Positions 42,287 to 50,819 of a stretch of 64,000 nt of DNA are shown one piece after another; position 1 is the first letter of the stretch; every line of letters starts with the position of its first letter. The DNA is from Shewanella khirikhana (lineage in GTDB: Bacteria > Pseudomonadota > Gammaproteobacteria > Enterobacterales > Shewanellaceae), in contig NZ_CP020373.1 in NCBI RefSeq assembly GCF_003957745.1, positions 2,666,001 to 2,730,000 of the forward strand, in the 5' to 3' direction. The translations under genes and the position numbers were made by a program. Under the pieces are notes generated by a model. The model was not told where the DNA came from. It saw only the letters and a program-made list of their open reading frames with translations, and ran no database searches.

Positions 42287-42874
42287 TTATTCGGCCTTAA
42301 AGCTGTGCAGCCTGTGCATGGCCTTGGTCATATCTTCTTTGAACAGGATTTCAGTGGCACGAACCGCTTCATCGATGGCGGCATTCATCCGCCCCTGTTC
42401 GGTTGCCGGCGCCTTGCCGAGCACATAGCCACTGACCTTGTTCTTGTCGCCGGGATGGCCAATACCAATCCGCAAGCGATAGAAATTCTTGTTGTTAGCC
42501 ATCTTGGCGATGATGTCTTTCAGGCCATTGTGACCGCCATGACCACCTCCGAGCTTAAACTTGGCCACACCGGGCTCCATGTCCAGCTCATCGTGAGCCA
42601 CCAGAATTTGCTCCGGCTCAATGCGAAAGAAATTGGCCAGCGCCGCCACCGACTTTCCACTCAAATTCATGAAGGTAGACGGAATAAGCAGTCGCACATC
42701 CTTGCCACACAAAATCGCCCTTGCCGTTAAACCGAAATACTTGGGGTCCGGCGCCAGACTGACATTGGCGATGCGGGCAAGCTCCTCCACATACCAGGCA
42801 CCCGCATTATGGCGGGTTTGGGCATATTCAGCCCCAGGATTGGCCAGGCCCACAATCAGTTTAATATCGCACAT
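42287..42874 (-). CDS. pth: Peptidyl-tRNA hydrolase
   Basis: Pth recycles tRNA by hydrolysing peptidyl-tRNA. The 195-residue protein (E. coli 194) has the catalytic histidine in TRHNAG (about residue 22), FMNLSGKSV, the invariant DELD and the GGHGGHNGLKDI loop. It starts at ATG 42874 and is upstream of ychF in the same unit. Confidence 0.97.
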   Translation of the reverse strand: MCDIKLIVGLANPGAEYAQTRHNAGAWYVEELARIANVSLAPDPKYFGLTARAILCGKDVRLLIPSTFMNLSGKSVAALANFFRIEPEQILVAHDELDMEPGVAKFKLGGGHGGHNGLKDIIAKMANNKNFYRLRIGIGHPGDKNKVSGYVLGKAPATEQGRMNAAIDEAVRATEILFKEDMTKAMHRLHSFKAE

Positions 42875-43028
42875 GGATAACAGAACTCTTGTCCTGCACC
42901 CGTTTCAGGCTAGGCCAGAAATCGGGCACTGGTGTTGAAAACGGCGCATTTTAACACCCAATTGCGCGCCCCAACAAATAAAAGGCGCAACAAATAGCGA
43001 AGCTGGCGGACAGACAGGCCTTAAAAGC

Positions 43029-43049
43029 AAAAGGCGCCCGCAGGCGCCA
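43029..43049 (-). terminator. Terminator after ubiF
   Basis: Minus strand GGCGCC-TGCG-GGCGCC followed by TTTTGCTTTT, about 20 bases after the ubiF stop, before pth. Confidence 0.8.
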
Positions 43050-43068
43050 ATTCGGAAATCGCCATGGG

Positions 43069-44271
43069 TTATTTAAGGCCCATGGCGTACTTGAGTACCT
43101 CACGCTTAATGGGGCTATTGATATTGGCAAGTTTCAGCGCCGCGTTACGAATAAGCTTCAGCGGCAGCAAATCATTGCTGAACGATGCGTAAAAGGCATC
43201 CATGGTGGACATCATCAACTGATTGTCACGCCAGCGCTTTTGCTGGTATCGAGACAGCACGGACTCACCAAACCAGGGCTCGCCCTTCTGCATGGCCGCA
43301 CGAATTTCCTCAACAAGCACAGCCACATCTTTAAAACCGAGGTTCACCCCCTGCCCTGCCAGCGGATTGATGGTGTGGGCCGCATCACCGAGCAGCACCA
43401 GATTAGGGTCAAAATAGCGCTGGGCATGGCGGCGGGTCAGCTTGAAATGCCCTTTATCCAGCACCTCAAACCCAGGGGCGAGCCTAGAGGGGAACTGCTG
43501 ACGAATTGCCTCGGCGAGCTCTTTATTGGACAGTTTGGCAAGCGCGGCAATCTTTCCGGCATCGTCGTACCACACCAAAGACGCATGTTTACCGGGCAGC
43601 GGCAGCAGTGAGCGCGGCCCCTGGGTGGTAAACTGCTGCCAGGTCACATCCTGCTGTTCAGACTCGGTGGCAATGTTAATCAGCATCGCCGACTGGGCAT
43701 AGTCCCAACCGGTCAGTCCGATATTGGCGAAGCTGCGCACCTGGGAGTTGGCGCCATCTGCGCCCACCAGCAATCGCGCCCGAATACAGTCACCCGAGTC
43801 CAGATGCACATCGATGGCACCGCCCACAAGCTCAGCTTCGCTGACTCGCTGGTAGCTCGCGACCCTGGCAGGGGCTTTCACGGTTAAGGTATCCAGCCCT
43901 TCGAATACATCCCAGATAGCGAGCTGCACCACCCGGTTTTCAACGATATGACCAAGATGGGAAGCGCCAATCTGGCTGGCATGAAATTGGGTAATAAAAC
44001 CTTCAAGTTCCCAGGTTTCCAGTCCCAGATAAGGCACGCACCGACGCGCCGGGATCCCCGCCCAGGCACCCAGCTGTTCGAGCAGCTTTTCGCTGGCAAC
44101 ACTGAGCGCCGACACCCGCACATCCAGCGGCTGCGCCGCCTCAAAGGGCTCGGGCAAGCGCGTTTCCACCAGGGTGACAGACAACCCGGCCCCGGCGAGA
44201 CCTGCAGCCACCGCCGCCCCAACCATGCCACCACCGATGACAACAACATCCTGCTCAATCAAGGCTGTCAA
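43069..44271 (-). CDS. ubiF: Ubiquinone-synthesis flavin monooxygenase UbiF
   Basis: UbiF hydroxylates the demethoxyubiquinol ring (position 6 of the older numbering). The protein has the FAD motif VVVIGGGMVGAAVAAGLAGAG at its start, the GADGANSQVR segment, and FYASFSNDLLPLKLIRN near the end, closely following E. coli UbiF and UbiH-family relatives. I choose TTG 44271 as the start because GAGGAG lies six bases upstream; the frame stays open to 44319. That gives 400 residues. It is transcribed alone, divergent from a small secreted protein gene. Confidence 0.9.
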   Translation of the reverse strand: MTALIEQDVVVIGGGMVGAAVAAGLAGAGLSVTLVETRLPEPFEAAQPLDVRVSALSVASEKLLEQLGAWAGIPARRCVPYLGLETWELEGFITQFHASQIGASHLGHIVENRVVQLAIWDVFEGLDTLTVKAPARVASYQRVSEAELVGGAIDVHLDSGDCIRARLLVGADGANSQVRSFANIGLTGWDYAQSAMLINIATESEQQDVTWQQFTTQGPRSLLPLPGKHASLVWYDDAGKIAALAKLSNKELAEAIRQQFPSRLAPGFEVLDKGHFKLTRRHAQRYFDPNLVLLGDAAHTINPLAGQGVNLGFKDVAVLVEEIRAAMQKGEPWFGESVLSRYQQKRWRDNQLMMSTMDAFYASFSNDLLPLKLIRNAALKLANINSPIKREVLKYAMGLK

Positions 44272-44390
44272 AACCCGCTCCTCTGCGTTATGTAAATTCC
44301 TGCTCACAAGCGTATGCAATTGTTTCTGGATCCCGGTTTAGCCACACCTGGTTACAAAGGCAAACAGTGTGACACTCAACCTCTGCATAC

Positions 44391-44407
44391 ACTGAGATTG
44401 TCTCAGT
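44391..44407. promoter_or_regulatory. Perfect inverted repeat, candidate operator
   Basis: ACTGAGA-TTG-TCTCAGT is a 7-bp perfect inverted repeat with a 3-base spacer, 40 bases before the start of the small secreted protein and about 120 before ubiF. Its size and symmetry fit a dimeric repressor or activator site. No known consensus is matched with confidence. Confidence 0.4.
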
Positions 44408-44447
44408 CAGTAAAGACGCCAACTTTTGGCAGTAACGGAGGTACACC

Positions 44448-44759
44448 ATGAAAGTCTTCGCCCTGACCGCCGCATTAATCGGCTCAGCCATCCTCGCCGC
44501 ACCTGTGGTCGCCGCGCCAATGGAAACCCTGACTGTAATCTACCGAAGCCCGCTGGATTATGCCTTATATCAACAAAAGGCGGAAATGTTGGGCGTGTTT
44601 CATGCCGAACATGGCGAAAGCATCCGCATCGATGCCCACGATCAGCTCAATGAGATGGCCACTGCCTTCAGCACCATGGCACCGCTGACGCGAACCAGCT
44701 TCCCGGCAGAAGAATCAAATCTGAGCAGTGCCAGCCGGCTGATGACGGCGCCTCAATAA
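44448..44759 (+). CDS. Small secreted protein, unknown function
   Basis: I do not recognise a family. The 103-residue precursor starts with GGAGG eight bases upstream and a clean signal peptide (MKVFALTAALIGSAILAAPVVA, cleavage about residue 22). The mature ~80 residues are charged and helix-prone (YALYQQKAEMLGVFHAEHGESIRIDAHDQLNEM) with a Ser-rich tail and no cysteines. A periplasmic or exported role follows only from the signal peptide. Confidence 0.78.
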   Translation: MKVFALTAALIGSAILAAPVVAAPMETLTVIYRSPLDYALYQQKAEMLGVFHAEHGESIRIDAHDQLNEMATAFSTMAPLTRTSFPAEESNLSSASRLMTAPQ

Positions 44760-44873
44760 AGCAGGCTTATTCCAAAAGCTCACCAGCCAACCTGCACCCG
44801 CCGCTGCGGCCAGACTCAGCGGCCCGGCGTATCCATCCAGCGCCGCCAGGTTGCCGTCAAAGCCCCAGCAGGG
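44715..44873 (-). pseudogene. Possible remnant of a membrane protein gene
   Basis: On the minus strand a frame without start codon reads PCWGFDGNLAALDGYAGPLSLAA and continues to a hydrophobic stretch AGAGWLVSFWNKPALLRRR before a stop at 44715. It is GC-rich and codon-like but too short (52 codons) and lacks an ATG or ribosome site. It overlaps the end of the small secreted protein gene. This may be a decayed 3' fragment or a chance frame. Confidence 0.2.
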
Positions 44874-45054
44874 TTAGATATGGACATATTGCCGGCAGAC
44901 GCTATGTCCTTAATTACCTTGTGGGCTTTGCCCCGCCTGACTTGCCGCGGATAAAAAACACCCGAATAAATGCCCTCACACCCTAGCCACCGGGGGTATC
45001 AATGGGTAAAATGTCGCGCTATTTTTTATGTGGTTCCAAGAGCGACGCAAACTG

Positions 45055-46479
45055 ATGAGTAAAAAACTCCATATTAAGACCTGGGGCTGTCAGATGAATG
45101 AGTACGACTCATCCAAGATGGCTGACTTGCTGGGCGAATATCAGGGCTACACCTTGACCGAAGAGGCCGAGGAAGCAGACATTCTGCTGCTGAACACCTG
45201 CTCAATTCGTGAGAAGGCGCAGGAGAAGGTGTTTCATCAGCTGGGTCGCTGGAAAACCCTGAAAGACAAGAATCCCGATCTGATCATCGGCGTGGGCGGC
45301 TGCGTAGCTTCTCAGGAAGGCAAGGCCATCAAAGACCGCGCCCAGTGCGTGGACATCATCTTTGGCCCCCAGACCCTGCACCGTCTGCCGGAAATGATTG
45401 ACCAGGTTCGCAGCGGCGAAAAAGCCGTGATTGACGTGTCCTTCCCGGAAATCGAGAAGTTTGACCGTCTGCCGGAACCCCGCGCCGAAGGCCCAACCGC
45501 CTTTGTGTCCATCATGGAAGGTTGCAGCAAGTACTGCTCTTTCTGCGTGGTGCCTTACACCCGCGGTGAAGAAGTGAGCCGTCCGATGGATGACATCATC
45601 CTTGAAATCGCCCAGCTCGCCGAGCAAGGCGTGCGCGAAGTGAACCTGCTGGGTCAGAACGTAAACGCCTACCGCGGCGCCAAGCACGATGGTGAAATCT
45701 GTACCTTCGCCGAGCTGCTGCGTTATGTTGCCGCCATCGACGGTATCGACCGCCTGCGCTTTACCACCAGCCACCCAATTGAATTTACTCAGGATATCAT
45801 CGACGTTTACGAAGATACCCCTGAGCTGGTGAGCTTCCTGCACCTGCCGGTACAGTCGGGTTCTGACCGCATTCTGACCGCCATGAAGCGCGGCCATATG
45901 GCGATTGAATACAAGTCGATTATCCGCCGCCTGCGCAAGGCCCGTCCGGACATTCAAATCAGCTCTGACTTTATCGTGGGCTTCCCCGGCGAAACCGCCC
46001 AGGACTTCCAGGACACCATGAAGCTGATTGAAGACGTGAACTTCGATATGAGCTTCAGCTTTATCTACAGTGCCCGCCCGGGTACGCCGGCGGCCGATCT
46101 GCCGGACGATGTGGATATGGAAGAGAAAAAGCAGCGTCTGGCTGATTTGCAGGAGCTTATCAACCAGCAGGCCATGCGCTACAGCCGTCAGATGATGGGC
46201 ACAGTGCAGCGCATTCTGGTGGAAGGCCCCTCGGTTAAAAACCCGATGGAGCTGCGCGGCCGCACCGAAACCAACCGGGTGGTGAACTTCGAAGGCCTGC
46301 ACAAGCACATAGGCACCTTCGTGGATGTGGAGATTGTGGACGTATTCCCCAACTCGCTGCGCGGCAAGTTTATCCGCGGCGAAGACGAAATGGACCTGCG
46401 CAAGAGCCTGCGCCCTGAGGACATTCTCGCCAAACACCAGAAAGCCGATGACCTGGGCGTGACCAAGTTCCAGCCTTGA
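45055..46479 (+). CDS. miaB: tRNA-2-methylthio-N6-isopentenyladenosine synthase MiaB
   Basis: MiaB adds a methylthio group to i6A37 of tRNAs reading U-starting codons. From ATG 45055 it has 474 residues, exactly the E. coli length. The first 4Fe-4S cluster cysteines are C12, C49 and C83; the radical SAM CxxxCxxC is C157, C161, C164 (CSKYCSFC). A TRAM domain ends the protein. The longer frame from 45028 is not family-like. Confidence 0.98.
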   Translation: MSKKLHIKTWGCQMNEYDSSKMADLLGEYQGYTLTEEAEEADILLLNTCSIREKAQEKVFHQLGRWKTLKDKNPDLIIGVGGCVASQEGKAIKDRAQCVDIIFGPQTLHRLPEMIDQVRSGEKAVIDVSFPEIEKFDRLPEPRAEGPTAFVSIMEGCSKYCSFCVVPYTRGEEVSRPMDDIILEIAQLAEQGVREVNLLGQNVNAYRGAKHDGEICTFAELLRYVAAIDGIDRLRFTTSHPIEFTQDIIDVYEDTPELVSFLHLPVQSGSDRILTAMKRGHMAIEYKSIIRRLRKARPDIQISSDFIVGFPGETAQDFQDTMKLIEDVNFDMSFSFIYSARPGTPAADLPDDVDMEEKKQRLADLQELINQQAMRYSRQMMGTVQRILVEGPSVKNPMELRGRTETNRVVNFEGLHKHIGTFVDVEIVDVFPNSLRGKFIRGEDEMDLRKSLRPEDILAKHQKADDLGVTKFQP

Positions 46480-46492
46480 TGGCAAAGAATAC

Positions 46493-46525
46493 ATAAGGGC
46501 GACTCGGGTCGCCCTTATCTTTTTT
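46493..46525 (+). terminator. Terminator after miaB
   Basis: ATAAGGGCGAC-TCGG-GTCGCCCTTAT followed by CTTTTTT, a perfect 11-bp stem, 13 bases after the miaB stop. Confidence 0.92.
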
Positions 46526-46626
46526 AGCCCATACCGCTTTGCATCACAGCCGCGAAACGCAGTATATTTCAGCTTATGGCGTTGGGTGTTTGCCCAACTG
46601 TATGGATATTTACGCCGGAGTATTGA

Positions 46627-47703
46627 TTGGCCAGTAAACTCACCACCATGAACCTGTATTTGGAGCCGGCAGACAGCCGCCGTCTGGCATCCCTCTGTGG
46701 CCCCTTCGATGACAATATCAAGCAGCTGGAGCGCCGCATTGGCGTTGAAATCAGCTATCGCAACAACCATTTCCAGATTGTGGGTCAGCCGCGCAACTGC
46801 CTGACCGCCAATAACCTGCTCAAGTCTCTCTATGTGGAAACTGCACCGGTAAAAGGCAGTACGCCGGATTTGGAGCCCGATCAAGTGCATATCGCCATTC
46901 AGGAAGCTATCGCCCTTGAAGCCGAAGATGAGCACGAAGATCAGAAAGAGCACTACATCAAGACCCGCCGCGGTGTGATTAAGCCCCGTAACCCCAACCA
47001 GAGCCAGTACGTGGTCAACATAGTGCGCCACGACATCACCTTTGGTATTGGTCCGGCCGGTACAGGTAAAACTTACCTTGCAGTTGCCGCCGCCGTGGAT
47101 GCGCTGGAGCGTCAGGAAATCCGCCGCATTCTGCTGACCCGCCCTGCGGTGGAAGCCGGTGAAAAACTGGGCTTTTTGCCAGGAGATTTGAGCCAGAAGG
47201 TCGACCCTTACCTGCGCCCGCTCTACGATGCGCTATTTGAGATGCTCGGCTTTGAGAAGGTAGAGCGCCTGATTGAGCGCAGCGTGATTGAAATTGCGCC
47301 GCTGGCCTACATGCGTGGCCGTACCCTCAACGATGCCTTTATTATTCTGGATGAGAGCCAAAACACCACGGTGGAGCAGATGAAGATGTTCCTCACCCGT
47401 ATCGGCTTTAACTCCAAGGCGGTGATCACAGGGGACATCACCCAGATTGACTTGCCCAAGCATCAAAAGTCCGGGCTGCGTCACGCCATTGAAGTGCTGG
47501 GCGATGTGGATGAAATCAGCTTTAACTTCTTCCAGTCCAAAGACGTGGTGCGCCACCCCGTGGTTGCCCGTATCGTTGAGGCCTACGAAGAGTTCGAAGC
47601 CAAACAGCAGGCAGGCAAAGGCCGCCACGACAGCCAGTACCGTCTGGGCGATGATGCCGCCCCGGCTGCAGAGGTAAAAGAGGGGCAAGAGCATGGCGCT
47701 TGA
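46627..47703 (+). CDS. ybeZ: PhoH family ATPase (YbeZ)
   Basis: YbeZ is a PhoH-type nucleotide-binding protein that works with YbeY and the ribosome. The 358-residue protein has the P-loop FGIGPAGTGKTYLAVAA, Walker B in AFIILDESQNTT and the trailing FLTRIGFNSKAVITGD. The start is TTG 46627 with GGAG six bases upstream; ATG 46648 is an alternative that would lose seven residues. It overlaps ybeY by 11 bases. Confidence 0.94.
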   Translation: MASKLTTMNLYLEPADSRRLASLCGPFDDNIKQLERRIGVEISYRNNHFQIVGQPRNCLTANNLLKSLYVETAPVKGSTPDLEPDQVHIAIQEAIALEAEDEHEDQKEHYIKTRRGVIKPRNPNQSQYVVNIVRHDITFGIGPAGTGKTYLAVAAAVDALERQEIRRILLTRPAVEAGEKLGFLPGDLSQKVDPYLRPLYDALFEMLGFEKVERLIERSVIEIAPLAYMRGRTLNDAFIILDESQNTTVEQMKMFLTRIGFNSKAVITGDITQIDLPKHQKSGLRHAIEVLGDVDEISFNFFQSKDVVRHPVVARIVEAYEEFEAKQQAGKGRHDSQYRLGDDAAPAAEVKEGQEHGA

Positions 47704-48154
47704 TTTGGCCCTCGACCTGCAATACGCAGTAAAACCAGACAATTTGCCGACCCAGGCTCAGTTTGAAACCTGGGTGCGGGTTGCCCTTGGCAATACTATG
47801 GATGAAGCCGAGCTGACCATTCGCATTGTGGATGCCAGTGAAAGCCAGCAGCTGAATCACGATTACCGCGGCAAGGACAAGCCGACCAATGTGCTGTCGT
47901 TTCCCTTTGAGGCGCCTCCCGGAATCGAGCTGCCTCTGCTTGGGGATCTTGTCATTTGCGCGTCTGTCGTTGAAAATGAAGCCCTTGAGCAACAAAAGGC
48001 CCTGGAGGCCCACTGGGCTCACATGGTTGTACATGGTTGCCTGCATCTGCTAGGTTATGACCATATTGAAGACGCCGAAGCCGAAGAAATGGAGTCGTTG
48101 GAAACGACACTCATTACCGGCCTCGGTTTTCCCGATCCCTATAAGGAGCAATAA
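47693..48154 (+). CDS. ybeY: Endoribonuclease YbeY
   Basis: YbeY is a zinc-dependent RNase for 16S rRNA 3' end maturation and ribosome quality control. The 153-residue protein has the metal-binding HGCLHLLGYDH motif (about residues 108-118) and the upstream GDLVICA strand. Its ATG lies inside the 3' end of the PhoH gene, a conserved coupling. Confidence 0.97.
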   Translation: MALDLALDLQYAVKPDNLPTQAQFETWVRVALGNTMDEAELTIRIVDASESQQLNHDYRGKDKPTNVLSFPFEAPPGIELPLLGDLVICASVVENEALEQQKALEAHWAHMVVHGCLHLLGYDHIEDAEAEEMESLETTLITGLGFPDPYKEQ

Positions 48155-48182
48155 TCGGCTGATTGATAGCCGTGAAATCACT

Positions 48183-49061
48183 ATGAGTGACGACATACCC
48201 CCGAGTAGCAACGCCCAAAAGAAAGGCTGGTTTGAACGCGTTAGTCAGTTATTCCAGGGCGAGCCTCAAAATCGTGACGATCTGGTGGAAGTGATCCACG
48301 ATGCCGAGCAACGCGACCTCATCACCGAAGACACCCGGGAAATGATCCAGGGTGTACTGGAAGTCTCGGACCTGCGGGTACGTGACATCATGATCCCCCG
48401 CGCCCAGATTGTGGCCATTAAAATCGACAGCACTGTCGAAGAACTGCTGGCAACCGTTATCAGTTCGGCTCACTCCCGCTTCCCTGTGGTCAACGACGAT
48501 AAAGACCATATCGAAGGCATTCTGCTGGCCAAGGATCTGCTCCAATACGGCTTTAACAACAGCGACGAGCCCTTCTCTCTGGAAAAGGTTATTCGCCCCG
48601 CTGTAGTGGTGCCAGAGAGCAAACGGGTGGATGTACTCCTTAAAGAGTTTCGCTCCCAGCGTTACCACATGGCCATTGTCGTCGATGAGTACGGCGGCGT
48701 ATCCGGCTTGGTAACCATCGAGGATATTCTCGAAGAAATCGTTGGCGAAATCGAAGATGAATTCGATCACGACAGCGTGGAAGAAACCGAAATCCGTAAG
48801 GTTAACAACACTGTATATATGGTGAAGGCGTTAACCCCCATCGAGGATTTCAACGAAGAATTCAACACCAACTTTTCTGATGAAGAGTTTGATACCGTTG
48901 GCGGCATGGTCGCTCACGCCTTTGGCCACCTGCCAGAGCGCAACGAGCAGATCAGCATCGACGGCATCGAATTCAAGGTTATCAGCGCCGATACCCGCAG
49001 ACTTATCCAACTCAGGGTGAAGTTTCCGGATCCCGAGCAGCTCGAAGCCCAGGAAGGCTGA
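48183..49061 (+). CDS. corC: CorC family protein (Mg/Co efflux, CBS domains)
   Basis: CorC/YbeX-type proteins carry two CBS domains and a CorC_HlyC domain and are linked to magnesium/cobalt handling and ribosome function. The 292-residue protein has no membrane part. The CBS pair begins at VRDIMIPRAQIV and SLEKVIRPAVVVPES; the C-terminal domain shows EEFDTVGGMVAHAFGHLPE. I take ATG 48183, 28 bases after ybeY; the frame continues upstream but that part is the ybeY shadow. Confidence 0.95.
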   Translation: MSDDIPPSSNAQKKGWFERVSQLFQGEPQNRDDLVEVIHDAEQRDLITEDTREMIQGVLEVSDLRVRDIMIPRAQIVAIKIDSTVEELLATVISSAHSRFPVVNDDKDHIEGILLAKDLLQYGFNNSDEPFSLEKVIRPAVVVPESKRVDVLLKEFRSQRYHMAIVVDEYGGVSGLVTIEDILEEIVGEIEDEFDHDSVEETEIRKVNNTVYMVKALTPIEDFNEEFNTNFSDEEFDTVGGMVAHAFGHLPERNEQISIDGIEFKVISADTRRLIQLRVKFPDPEQLEAQEG

Positions 49062-49125
49062 TTCTCATCGGGCCATCGGTAAAGCGTTTTTGTCTGATGG
49101 CCCCGCTTAGGAAAGATAGCAACAA

Positions 49126-50682
49126 GTGGATTGGATGACCCGTATTGCCGGCTCACGTCGGCTCAGTGCAGCCCTTGCCTTTTTGGCAGGGGCTTCGACT
49201 TCTTTGGCCTTTGCCCCTTACGCTCTGTGGCCGATTTACCCCCTGGCCATCGCCTTTACCTTACTGCTTGGCCGTGAACATGGCCCCAAAGCCGCCTTCT
49301 GGCATTGGCTCAGTTTTGGTTTTGGCGCCTTTGTATTTGGGATCAGTTGGGTGCATGTCAGCATCGACCAATTCGGCGGTTTGCCGCTGCCTGTGTCGCT
49401 GTCATTGATGGGGCTGCTGGCCCTGTATCTGGCCCTCTATCCCGCCCTCGCCGGCGCCCTCTATGCCAGATTGAAAGGCGCAAGCCCTGTCTTTAACCTG
49501 CTCGGCCTGTTTCCGGCGCTGTGGATCTTAACGGAATTTTTGCGCGGCTGGATGCTCACCGGCTTCCCCTGGCTGTGGGCCGGTTACAGCCAAACCGACG
49601 GCCCCTTGTTGCCGCTTGCTCAGGTCATTGGCGTGCAGGGGATTGGCTTTGGGGTGCTGATTGTTGCCGGCGCGCTGGTGCTGCTTGCCCAACGTAGAAT
49701 TGTCCCGCTGCTGGTACTGCTGCCTGTGCTGGCATTGTCTGTATGGGGAGCCATGCTCTCCTCGCCTATCGAGCGCAGCGGCGAGTCGGTTAAGGTTGCA
49801 TTGGTGCAGGGCAATGTGCCCCAAAGCATGAAGTGGGAGCGAGAGCAGCTGTGGCCCACCATGGTTAAATACCTGGATTTAAGCCGACCACATCTGGATG
49901 CCGATATCATTCTGTGGCCAGAGGCGGCCATTCCGGCACCCGAGTATATGGTGCAGGAGTTTCTGGATAACGCCAACCGGGTGGCCAACTTAAACGACAG
50001 CGCCATCATCACGGGTATCATCAGCCGTCAAAACGAGCGCTGGTACAACTCGCTGATTGTACTCGGTAATCACAATGCCAAACAGCAGGACAGCCCGGAC
50101 TACCTCAGTGGCAGTGGCAATGAATTCCGTAAACACCACCTGCTGCCCATCGGTGAATTTGTGCCGCTGGAGTCACTGCTGCGGCCACTGGCGCCCTTCT
50201 TTAATCTGCCGATGTCATCCTTTAACCGCGGCGACTACCAGCAGCCCAACCTGAAGGCGGCGGGTTTCTCATTCGCGCCGGCCATCTGCTATGAAATCGC
50301 CTTTCCGGAGCAGCTCAGAGCCAACTTCAGCGCAAATACCGACATGCTGCTGACCGTCTCCAACGACGCCTGGTTCGGTGCATCCAACGGCCCCCTGCAG
50401 CATATGGAAATCGCCCGTATGCGCTCGGCAGAGCTTGGCAGGCCGCTTATTCGCGCTACCAACAATGGCGTCACGGCGGTGGTGGATGAAAAGGGTCAAG
50501 TAACCCATCAGCTGCCCCAGTTTGAAACTGCTGTGCTGAGCGCCGAAGTGCCATTGGTAAAAGGGATCACCCTGTTTGCCAAATTCGGCCACCTGCCACT
50601 GCAACTGCTTTGTGGGTTGCTGCTGTTGCTTGCGCTGATACCCGCGCTGCTGCGCCGCCGCTCAGGCGCCTCCCCCGAGTAA
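49126..50682 (+). CDS. lnt: Apolipoprotein N-acyltransferase Lnt
   Basis: Lnt adds the third acyl chain to lipoproteins at the inner membrane. The 518-residue protein has eight or so N-terminal hydrophobic helices (about 14-215), then a periplasmic nitrilase domain with the catalytic triad E266 (WPEAAIP), K336 (RKHHLLPIGEF) and C388 (ICYEIAFPE), and a final membrane helix. The GTG at 49126 is the better start (AGGA upstream, loosely spaced); ATG 49135 is the alternative. It follows corC in the conserved ybeZ-ybeY-corC-lnt order. Confidence 0.96.
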   Translation: MDWMTRIAGSRRLSAALAFLAGASTSLAFAPYALWPIYPLAIAFTLLLGREHGPKAAFWHWLSFGFGAFVFGISWVHVSIDQFGGLPLPVSLSLMGLLALYLALYPALAGALYARLKGASPVFNLLGLFPALWILTEFLRGWMLTGFPWLWAGYSQTDGPLLPLAQVIGVQGIGFGVLIVAGALVLLAQRRIVPLLVLLPVLALSVWGAMLSSPIERSGESVKVALVQGNVPQSMKWEREQLWPTMVKYLDLSRPHLDADIILWPEAAIPAPEYMVQEFLDNANRVANLNDSAIITGIISRQNERWYNSLIVLGNHNAKQQDSPDYLSGSGNEFRKHHLLPIGEFVPLESLLRPLAPFFNLPMSSFNRGDYQQPNLKAAGFSFAPAICYEIAFPEQLRANFSANTDMLLTVSNDAWFGASNGPLQHMEIARMRSAELGRPLIRATNNGVTAVVDEKGQVTHQLPQFETAVLSAEVPLVKGITLFAKFGHLPLQLLCGLLLLLALIPALLRRRSGASPE

Positions 50683-50706
50683 CATCCTGGCAAGAATGAA
50701 TATAGA

Positions 50707-50729
50707 AGCGGCCCCCGAGGCCGCTTTTT
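50707..50729 (+). terminator. Terminator after lnt
   Basis: AGCGGCC-CCCGA-GGCCGCT followed by TTTTC, 25 bases after the lnt stop. Confidence 0.85.
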
Positions 50730-50819
50730 CTTTACCGTCTTCTATCTGGTTTATTTTGCGTTTTAGGCATCCTTTTCTAGTCTTAAAAGAGGTGTGCCCG
50801 CAGCCGGAGAAACACGGAC

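Noticed and set aside
45202..47031. Open frame of 609 codons on the minus strand
   Set aside because: It lies antisense to miaB and the PhoH gene, whose products have clear active-site motifs. The long open frame is a by-product of high-GC codon bias.
48057..48182. Upstream extension of the corC frame
   Set aside because: It overlaps the coding end of ybeY in another frame and its translation is unlike CorC; ATG 48183 gives the normal family length.
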